A DNA stretch of 64,000 bases from Mermis nigrescens (taxonomy: Eukaryota > Nematoda > Enoplea > Mermithida > Mermithidae), in the NCBI GenBank assembly GCA_036768485.1, contig JAVLUZ010000167.1, positions 620,001 to 684,000 on the forward strand, written 5' to 3'. The notes under the pieces are model-generated. The model was not told the origin of the DNA. It was given only the letters and a program-made list of their open reading frames with translations, and made no database searches. The position numbers and the translations under genes were made by a program. Below, piece by piece: positions 34,811 through 43,855 of the stretch (position 1 is its first letter; every line of letters starts with the position of its first letter).

Positions 34811-37800
34811 ATGGCGGCACACTTCGAACTTCCAGCTTTCAACACACTACTGGCGGTGGTCGAGTCGAGAATATGGGTCGGAAACGAGCGACTAATTGGC
34901 GTTATTCTACGAAAAATTTTAGAGTTTGGAAGAATAGGAGTTCGGAACGCGATAACGGCACAATTTTGGGCTACTGTTGTTGAAGACGGGTCGTCACAGG
35001 AACTTCGAGAACCGATTATTAATCGTCAAACGCTTCAAAAGCTCGTCGATAGCCGATTATGGGTCGGCGAAGGAAAAATCGTATCGTTCATTTTCCAAGA
35101 ATTCATCAAGTTATCAAAAGCCGACAGAACAAATTTCGGATCGCCCGATTTTTGGGACGTTATTTTCGGCGAAGAGGAAGGAGCGCAAGTCGGCTGGGGA
35201 CGAGAGGCGAATGATTATTACGTTGTCGGTGAAATGTTTAGGACAAGAGTGAAACGATTTAACTCTGAGGCCAGGGGCTACAACCTACGTTTCCTACGCG
35301 TGGAGGAGCTCCGCGGTTTTGGCGGATTCCTCCAGTCCGTTTTAAACAGCGCGTTGGAAAGGATTTTAGACGGCTGTAGCCCCGACGATTTGGTCGGAGT
35401 CGAGCTTATTCACCCTAGTCTGGACCGACACGTAATAATTCCTTTCGTCCCCAGGCAATTCATGACCGCCGATCGGATCTTAAGCGTCGTAGAACGAGTA
35501 AATCAGTCGAGAAAGGATTTTTCATTCGATGAGGTAATTAGTTTAAACGTTATTATCGTTAACGCCCCCATGGGTGGCCGCGGAACAGATCGTAAGAAAA
35601 TTTCGAAAACGAGAATCGTAAATTGGGACACTTGGTTTCAAAGGCATTGTGGGAATGGGGGGTGTTTTATCCAAATCCAAAACACGGATAAATTATGTTT
35701 AGCCAGGGCTATAGTCACGGGAAAAGCTAAATTAGACAATCATCCTCAATGGAATTCAATTAGGCAAGGGGATAAAAGGCGTAACACTTTACAAAAACGT
35801 TTGGCTGAAAACTTAATGGTCGAAGCGGGGCTAGGGGAGCATAGGGCACTCTGCGGGATCGAGGAAGTTCGTAAAATTCAGACCGTTTTATCCCCCACGT
35901 ATCAATTAAAAGTTTATTCTCGAGATTTTAACGATTCGCTAATTTTCTCAGGCCCCACGGCCGAAAAAATTATACATTTGATACCACCACCATAATCATT
36001 TTGATTTAATAACTCGAGTCCCCGCATTTTTTGGTTCTGTATATTATTGTGAAACCTGTGATAAAGCGTATGATCATTCTGAGCGACACGAATGTAATAA
36101 GGGCGAATGTAGATGTTGTGATTCGTCTCCTGAATGTACATTTGTAAATTGGCAGTTATGTAACGAATGTAATCGATGGTTCGTGAGCGAATCATGTTTT
36201 GACAAGCATAAATTAGGAAAACCGTCAAAAACTAACGATCAGACTCGTCTTTCACTCTGTCAGACTCTAAAACGTTGTAAATCTTGTAATCAATTAATAA
36301 GCAGCAAATACGGTAAAAATCATAAATGTAATCAGTTTTTCTGTAAAACTTGTAACTGTAATGTAGATCGAGACAATCATCAATGTTATATGAAACCTAT
36401 AGACAAGAATTCCGAACCAAAACGCAAACCTTTCTTTATATTTTTTGATTTTCGAAACTCGTCAGGATGTAGAAATTGGGGAAAACAAGTACGGGAAAAT
36501 TTTCAAGCACGAACCAAATTGTTGTATAGCTCATCGCGTATGTGAAAAATGTATAGATACAGATTTTTGTCAGAACTGTGGCAAATATACGTTTTTGGGC
36601 GATAAATGTCTAGAAAATTTTTGTAAATGGTTATTTAGCGAGCAGCATCGGGGCGCCACAGTTTTAGCCCATAACGCTCGCGGTTTCGATTCACAATTTT
36701 TACTTGAATATTTACACGAAAATTGTACAGTTTTACCCAAAATCGTAACGCGCGGCCTCGAAGTCATAATGTTGGAAGTGGGGGTGTTCGGGTTATCGAT
36801 TCGTTAAATTTCCTACCCATGCCCCTTTCTTCTCTTCCAAAAACTTTCGGGATTCCAGAGCTGAAGAAGGGGTACTTCCCACACCTTTTCAACACAAAAA
36901 ACAACCAAAATTATATCGGCCCCCTACCCGACTCCGAACACTACTCACCCAACACTATGAAAGACGAGGCGCGCGACGAATTTTTCAAATGGTACGAAAC
37001 TGAAAAAGCAAAAAACGAACCCTTTGATTTACAAAAAGAGCTTGTAGAATATTGTAATTCCGATGTAGATATTTTAAGGCGTTGTTGTTTAAAGTTTCGT
37101 CAAATTTTTATTGACGAAACGGGCGTAGATCCCTTTCTAGTCAGTTTAACAATAGCATCGGCCTGTAATCACGTCTTTCGAAAAAATTTTCTCAAACCAG
37201 AACGTATTGGCATTGTTCCAGCTCACGGATACCGGTCTCAAGAAAATCAATCGATAATAGCATTAAAATGGTTAAAATGGCTTTCGGAAAATCAAAACAT
37301 TCGCATTAGACATAAATTAAACGGGGGCGAGGTAAAAATTGGGCGGTTTAAAGTCGACGGGATCTCGGGGAACACAATCTACGAATTCAACGGCTGTTAC
37401 TATCACGGGTGTACAAAATGTAATATTGTAAATAGAAAGCAGAGAACTCTAGATAATCGAACGTTCGAGGAAGCGGATCAGGCCACTGTAGATAGACGTA
37501 AAGCGTTAGAAAATTTAGGTTATACAGTTGTAGAAAACTGGGAATGTGAATTGAAGCGAGAGCTTGAACAAAATGTAAATATGAAACGTTTTTTCGATTC
37601 TGTAAATTTTGTAACTCCGTTATCGCCGAGAGAAGCATTTTACGGCGGTCGTACAAACGCTGTAAAGTTGTATCATGAATGTAAAGAAGGCGAAAAATTT
37701 CTTATACATATGTATGTAGTTTGTATCCTTGGGTATGTAAAACGGGCGAATTTCCTTTAAAACACCCTGTAATTATCACTGAAAATTTTGTTTCGTTGTA

Positions 37801-39004
37801 TGATAAACCGTATAATGGTATTATTAAATGTACAGTCGTCCCCCCTCGGGGTTTGTACCACCCAGTCCTACCTTTTCGACACGACGGCAAATTATTATTC
37901 CCCCTCTGCCGGACCTGTGTTTTCGAAAAGCAGGACGTCTGTGAGCATTCAGACGAAGAAAGATCAATCACGGGCGCCTGGGTTTCCCTAGAACTGTACA
38001 AAGCGATCGATAAAGGCTACACTGTAACAAAAATCCACGAAGTTTGGCACTATACAGAAATCGAAAAATACGACCCAACGACCAAGGAGGGAGGGCTTTT
38101 CACAGAGTATATCAACACGTTCCTACGATTGAAGCAGCAGGCGGACGGGTGGCCAAAGGGATGTTCAACGGAAGCAGAAAAAGAAGAATATATTAGACGA
38201 TACGAGGAAGTCGAGGGTATCAGGTTAGACAGGCAAAAAATTGAGAAAAACTCAGGTATGCGCGCTTTATCTAAACTTATGTTAAATTCTTTTTGGGGAA
38301 AATTCGGTCAGCGTAATAATTTATCTCAGGTCGAATATTTCACCGAGCCGGAAAAATTTGTAAAGTTAATGTTCGATCCCACGAAAAAAGTTAGCACTGT
38401 ACAGTTTTTAGGCGAGCGTAAGGCATGTACAACTTATGTTGTAGAAGACGAATTTTTAGAAGCATTAAATAACACAAATCCCGTAATAGCTTCTTATGTA
38501 ACAGCACAAGCTAGACTTAAATTATATTCATATTTAGAAAAATTGGATACGCGCGTAATTTATTTCGACACTGATTCAATTATTTATTTAACTCGGAAAA
38601 ATGATAATTATACGGTTCCGATAGGCCGTTACTTGGGCGATATGACCGACGAGCTTAGCGGTTATGGGGATGGGGCTTACATATGTGAATTCGTAGCAGG
38701 AGGGCCTAAAAATTACGCATACAGGGTTACTATTGACGGGAAAAATATTGTAAATCAAACTCATAAAATTCGGGGGTTCCGTTTAACATTCAACACTAGG
38801 AAAGAAATCGATTTCGACATAATGAAACAAATGGTCATCGGTTTCTGTTCAGGAAACGAGATCATAAAGACCGTTTTGGAAAAGAAAATTCTCAGGGATA
38901 ATATGAGAAACGTTTTTACCGCGGTGTACAAAAAAGATTATAGGGTTGTGTATGATAAACGTTCTTTGGTCCCCGATTACTATACTTTACCGTTCGGCTT
39001 TTGA
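34811..39004 (+). pseudogene. Protein-primed family B DNA polymerase (Polinton pPolB), four frameshifts
   Basis: One long gene, read in segments 34811-35980, about 35981-36450, 36451-36776, 36777-37695 and 37696-39004. The N-terminal region has the GGRGTDRKK and CLARAIVTGKAKLD blocks usual for Polinton polymerases, then Cys-rich zinc-binding clusters (36045-36390). Exonuclease motifs: D-x-E split by the second frameshift, AHNARGFD (36667) and YCNSD (about 37050). Polymerase motifs: VCSLYPWV (about 37715), KLMLNSFWGKFGQR (about 38275) and YFDTDSII (about 38565). The C-terminus is complete. The enzyme would copy the linear element from its protein-capped ends. Three of the four shifts fall in or beside short homopolymers, so some could be assembly errors. 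If real, this copy cannot make the enzyme. All polymerase catalytic residues are otherwise retained. Confidence 0.93.
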
Positions 39005-39008
39005 TTGT

Positions 39009-39065
39009 AGGGTGCACGTGTTACCCTGGTGAAACAGGTTCGTGGACACGTGTATACCTGATTAT
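39009..39065 (+). other. Structured repeat motif, copy 1
   Basis: This unit has an outer stem CACGTG/CACGTG, an asymmetric internal loop TTACC opposite GTTCGTGG, and an inner hairpin CCTG-GTGAAA-CAGG. It is homologous to 39246-39305, where both stems differ but still pair. It lies directly after the polymerase stop, so it may act in the 3' UTR. Confidence 0.5.
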
Positions 39066-39245
39066 TATTTTTTCTGAATTTTGTTTTGTTTCCCGTTTAC
39101 ATGTCGTGCCTTGTGAGGAGCAAGTGCCGGCGATGTGTAGCGGCCTCTGTTCGTTTTCGATTTTGTTTTGTTGTACATTCTCAGCCGTACCCCGCGATCC
39201 GGGTTAGTGGCGGTTGGGGTGTACAGTGTGCCTGGTGAAGTGAAA

Positions 39246-39305
39246 AGGTGCGTGCGCTACCTCCTTGAAAAGAGTTCGTGGGCGCACGTATACTTGTTTG
39301 ACTGG
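39246..39305 (+). other. Structured repeat motif, copy 2
   Basis: It has the same layout as 39009-39065: outer stem GTGCGC/GCGCAC, conserved TACC and GTTCGTGG in the loop, inner hairpin CTCCTT-GAA-AAGAG, then TATAC-TTG. The stems changed while pairing was kept, which suggests selection on structure. Confidence 0.5.
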
Positions 39306-39667
39306 CCGCGCGGTAAATACACGCGTTATTTATACCCTGTGATCATACACTGTCCTATTTCCTTTTTTTGTACATTGTGCTAATAATGTTTTTTATATTA
39401 TCTCGTGGCTGGCGAGCTTCATACGTCCACGTCGTGCCAGCTGGGGTCATGGATGCAGTAAACCTGCATTCATGATGCAGAATTGAAGCAACTTTAATTT
39501 TTTAAGGTGTAAACAGCTTTTGATCAAGCTGAGACACCAGAATTCAGTGCTTAAAACTCATATTTTTCATCTATATTTTCTCGTTTTTTGTCTTATTGAT
39601 GAATTCCTATTATTTTAGCAAAAAACTCGTAAAACTGCATACTTTCAGCAAAATATAAAAATTTTAC

Positions 39668-40131
39668 AAAAATATTTCACACCTTGACAAAAATATTTCG
39701 CAACTTGACAAAAAATTTCCACAACGTGACAAAAATATTTCATAACGTGACAAGAATATTTCACAACTTGACAAAAAATTTTCACAACTTGACAAAAAAT
39801 TTCCACAACTTGACAAAAAATTTTCACAACTTGACAAAAAATTTCCACAACGTGACAAAAATGTTTCACAACTTGACAAAAGTACTATGCTTAAGCACGT
39901 AAAAATATTTCACAACTTGACAAAAAAATTTCACAACTTGACAAAAAATTTTCATGACTTGACAAAAATATTTCACAACTTGACAAAAAATTTCCACAAC
40001 GTGACAAAAAATTTCCACAACGTGACAAAAATATTTCCACAACGTGACAAAAATATTTCACAACGTGACAAAAATATTTCACAACTTGACAAAAATATTT
40101 CATAACATGACAAAGATTTTCCACGAATTTA
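39668..40131. repeat. 21-bp minisatellite (about 22 copies)
   Basis: The consensus is TTTCACAACTTGACAAAAAT plus A or T, with an alternate form having CAACGTGAC. There is one interruption at 39880-39905. The 21-bp period leaves several frames open by chance. It sits just inside the right TIR. Confidence 0.9.
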
Positions 40132-40522
40132 CAAAAATATATCAATAATTGTTTTTAATTGGCAAAGTTTTCGGTAGTATGCAGACCCCATGCAAATGAG
40201 TGGGAGACGAGACATACACGGGAGGAGACCTGTTCCTGGGAAATGATGAAAATTATATTTTTTTGCAGCAATGACCATCAATTTATGCCTATTTTTGAGG
40301 CTGCCCCCCAGAAGCGCCCTGCTTCGCATCTACGGATAATATGCCTAGAAAACACTTGAAATGACTGCGAATTTTTTTGTTATTTTCGCGACGTATTGTT
40401 ATATCGTTTCTTTGTATCAAACGAAACAGATCACATTTGCAGTGGTTTAGCATATATTCGCTGATCTATATGGCTGCCTCGTTCATTTTTACTGTAATTT
40501 TTAGCAAAACTAGTTGTACATC

Positions 40523-40937
40523 ATTCGTGACTTGATGTGTATGTGCTTTCTTCGAACAGTAAATAATACATACAAGACATGCACGAGGGGGCATCTCAGC
40601 ATATAAAAATAAGGAATTTAAGGTGAAAAGTACGGAAATCGGAAAAATGATTGAAATTTAGTTTTTATGCTATTTTTTAGCACAACAATTTATTGACACC
40701 ACCCCCAGATCGACCATGCAACCTGAGGAACAACACTGCAAGATAGACCATGATGTAACAGGCGACGTGGTGGGGGCCCCCTCCCCTCACACACCCCTCC
40801 TTTCCCGTCCAAATGTTCTATATTCTTTAACGTTGCACCCTGGGATGACGTCAGGGTGCAGATTTTTACGTCATCGCCTATGTTATAACACAGCCTATCC
40901 TACAGCGTTGCAGTCCAGACTGACGGCCATTACAACT
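40523..40937 (-). repeat. Right terminal inverted repeat (415 bp)
   Basis: This is the reverse complement of the left TIR without the inserted MITE. It ends GGCCATTACAACT, followed by the GACTGT target duplication at 40938-40943. It contains CAGGGTGC...GCACCCTG-type hairpin arms around TGACGTCA. Confidence 0.9.
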
Positions 40938-40943
40938 GACTGT
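40938..40943. repeat. Right target-site duplication GACTGT
   Basis: It is an exact copy of 32519-32524. Confidence 0.9.
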
Positions 40944-42744
40944 AATTAATTAAGAAAAAATAAAAGAAAAACAGAATAGCAGGTTTACGAAGGAGACTAA
41001 GATTGTGAAGTTGAAAGTCTAGAAAGATTCTTGACATTACTTTTGTGCAATTTTCAAAGGTTTAGTGACAAACTTAAAAGCTTCATCAACGCATCTAGGC
41101 ATATCCAGCAAAAATTGAAAAAATAACATTTTGCGTAACATGTTGTAGAAACTGTAAACTATAGTCTGTTTCATGTAGCTATCAGGTTTTTGAAGATATT
41201 TAAAGTGATTACAAAAGTGTTTCAAAATAATACGGTAAATATGATATTATACAGTATAATGTATCATATGGAGACGTATGCCATTGCTAAGCCGCATTAC
41301 TGCATCATCATTCTATACCACTTTTGTAGCCTGATTCTTGCGGAAAACTTTGAAAGAAAACCGCAAGGTTAAATGAAACAGCCTATAGCTTCGTGAATAA
41401 TACAAAAGTTCTGATTATACTCAGATCTAACCGATTTGTTAAACACCTTTAATATCAATCAGCCTAACCGCATTTCTGTACTTCATCTAAACTTTCTGTG
41501 ACATATTATAAGGAATCTAATACGGTGAACATTAAAATATTCCAGAAATGGCACTGACTGTTTTATTTAAAAATCAAGCAGGCAGCTTAAGCAGCAAAAA
41601 TTCAACAAAATTCACATGCTTCTGCATCAGACTATGATTGAATAGATTCAGAACGGGATAAAGAAAATGAGATGCAAACTGAACATTAAAATAATGCTTA
41701 ATATTCACATTAGCCGTGAACTAAATCAGTGTAAATTATCAATACTGCATAGAAAGACCTACTTTATTGCTATAAGAGACTTGCTTAATCAAAATATTAT
41801 CGTCTTTTATGACTAAGAAAAGAAGGGACAAATGTATGAGTATCTTATCAAAATAAAGATTACATCAAAACACAGATTGCAACAGACACGTCGCGGGCAG
41901 GGCAATATGGTAAAAAACAATGTTTCTGGACAGCAACATAAAAAATCAGTTGTATTTCAAGCTGCGTAGAACGATTTTGCCACTAAATTATAATACAAAT
42001 TTTAAAGTGGGTATATAAAACTATTTTAATTGTAAAGGAATCTAAAATATATACATTTATACTGTTTCGCTATTCAAATCAGCAGTGTAAATCAGCAGAT
42101 TGTAAATACATATACTTATGTATACCTACATACATTGTGTACACACACTAACATACGACATACAAACGCATATATCTATACCTACATAGTATAGCATATA
42201 CTAAGGCCCGGCCCCGGCTAAATTTCGGGCCTGGTCGTTCACCGCCGCCCCCCTTAAATACGGCCCAATGTGTACAAAAACAAACTTTTTGATTTTTTAT
42301 TAGGCTTAAAATTTTTACTAATAAACAAAAAGAAACAAAAAACTACTATGATCGACGGCTTCTGTTATTTCCTTGTCCATTTTTTACTTTAATTTTGCTT
42401 TATACGTATGTACATGCCTACTCGGTTTCACACAGTTATGAGCAATAACTTAGAGAGCTATCATTGATGATAAATAGACAAATCGCGATACATGCATCGA
42501 TCTGATTTTTCTATATAAAGTGTGCAGCTCTGCCAATGGTCAGTGTTTGGACGTATGTACATACATGCATCTACCTATTTTTTATAACACTCAAAATTAA
42601 AAATTTTACAATGCGACCAAAAATCCAAACATGTCTAATACAAAAAAAGAAAGCCGTAAATCTGCAATTAATCTTTTGAATTACCATATTTATTATAATA
42701 AGCAGCACCCTCTTAGTCTATTTCACAAAACCTTGTGCATACAT
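40944..42744. other. Intergenic, no gene seen
   Basis: AT-rich sequence with many TACATA/TATGTA words near 42100-42190 and a short GC-rich remnant at 42205-42270. No exon, RNA gene or long repeat is supported. Confidence 0.5.
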
Positions 42745-42950
42745 GCAGTGGCGGATCTAGGATTTTTCTAAGGGGGCGGTACCCCTAAGGGGGGGGGGGG
42801 CGGAACCCTGACTTGGGCAGAAAAATTAGCCGTTTTAACCCGAAAATCGCTAAAAATCGCTCAAAAATGCTTAATTTTGCGCACTATTTTGGGCCAATGG
42901 GGGACGGCCACCCCTCCCGCCCGCCCCCTAATCCGCCCCTGCATACATGG
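42745..42950 (+). mobile_element. Short F2 MITE
   Basis: It runs from CAGTGGCGGATCTAGGATTT to GCCCCCTAATCCGCCCCTG, with GC-rich inverted ends around a short AT-rich body. Confidence 0.6.
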
Positions 42951-42984
42951 ATTCTTAGCGCTCAAGCAAGCACCTACAAAAGCA

Positions 42985-43275
42985 TACGTGGGCAGCAAGA
43001 AAATTCTGCGGGTGCAAGATTTGCCAAAGGTCAAAAAATTGCCTTAAAAATGGTGGTATGGCGTAAAAAACACCATTTTTCGACGTTTCTTATCAAGCAC
43101 TATCCATTGGCATCAAAAAATTGCAAAAAAAACGAAAAAAATTTTCAAAAATTGAATTCTGGGGGTATTTCGATTTCTGGGGGGTATTTCGATTTCTGGG
43201 GGTATTTCGATTTCTGGGGGGGTATTTTGGTTTCTCGGGGGTGCATACCCCCAACCCCCACGCCCAGGTGTGTAC
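42985..43275 (+). mobile_element. F1 MITE, full-length
   Basis: It starts ACGTGGGCAGCAAGAAAATT and ends CACGCCCAGGTGTG. It has an internal triplication of TATTTCGATTTCTGGGGG at 43165-43222. It is the best reference copy for the family. Confidence 0.7.
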
Positions 43276-43279
43276 AAAA

Positions 43280-43432
43280 GTATGGTCTGTTTCGCATAAG
43301 TTTGGGCATAAATTTTAAGATTTTTTTGAAATTAAGCCGAGGGTTACGATAATTATATATCAGACCAATGCTATATAATCGCAATCTGTCAGCTTGTCGG
43401 AGATAGTTTTTGAATTTATGACCGAACGTGGG
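43280..43432 (+). repeat. F4 repeat copy
   Basis: It has GTCTGTTTCGCATAAGTTTG, CATAAATTTTAAGAT, AGCCGAGGGTTACGATAATT and TAATCGCAATCTGTCAGCTT. Related copies are near 11095, 19265-19380 and 62660-62990. Confidence 0.5.
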
Positions 43433-43724
43433 TACCATGTTTTTATCTAAGGTTAGCTTATGTAAGATGATTTAATTCCCGAAAAAATCTTATCAAATAA
43501 ATTGCTAAAGATTTGGCATGAATGTCTTTGATTTGTTTTTTAAGAATGTAGAGTTAGATGGTGGAATCTACTATGTGGAACTGTAATATCGTAAACTGCA
43601 TTCGCTCAAATGCAAGAGTTTTGAGTTTTTAAGTAAAACTTATGCATAAGTTGATGCCATCTGTAAACGAAAAATGATTAACGGCGCCCTCCAATAAACG
43701 GCGCAGCAAAAAGGGCATTGAAAA

Positions 43725-43746
43725 AATAAACGGCGCGCCGTTTATT
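43725..43746. repeat. 22-bp perfect palindrome
   Basis: The core AACGGCGCGCCGTT is extended by AATA on the left and TATT on the right. Half-copies of AATAAACGGCGC occur just upstream (43693). It is probably MITE debris. Confidence 0.6.
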
Positions 43747-43855
43747 AGAATAAATACGGTAGGTTACCTATGTACATATATCAACTGATACTTTACGATT
43801 ACGAGATCAAGCTGTAAATATCGATTCGAATTTTCTAAAGTCAAGAATTCGAATA

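Larger units (their letters stand above)
32525..40937 (+). mobile_element. Polinton/Maverick-family element, 8.4 kb, reduced gene set
   Basis: The element is bounded by inverted repeats starting AGTAGTAATGGCCGT and AGTTGTAATGGCCGT, and by a perfect GACTGT target duplication. Inside, in order, are the left TIR, a TBP-like gene, an overlapping unknown ORF, an F1 MITE, a TATA promoter and a protein-primed family B DNA polymerase gene. A structured repeat pair, a 21-bp minisatellite and the right TIR follow. Polintons, whose viral relatives are adintoviruses, are normally 15-20 kb and encode integrase, capsid proteins, protease and a packaging ATPase. I find none of these. It is either a deletion derivative or a distinct small lineage. 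Confidence 0.88.

Noticed and set aside
39001..39383. Two short open frames after the polymerase (Cys-rich 68 and 71 residues)
   Set aside because: They overlap the structured repeat pair, share no motif with known families and have no conserved start context. They are better explained as open space in a GC-richer 3' region.
39668..40131. CRISPR-like regularly spaced repeats, or heptad protein repeats (FHNLTKN)
   Set aside because: The units are contiguous 21-bp tandem repeats with no spacers. The open frames exist only because 21 is divisible by three, and they run on both strands.
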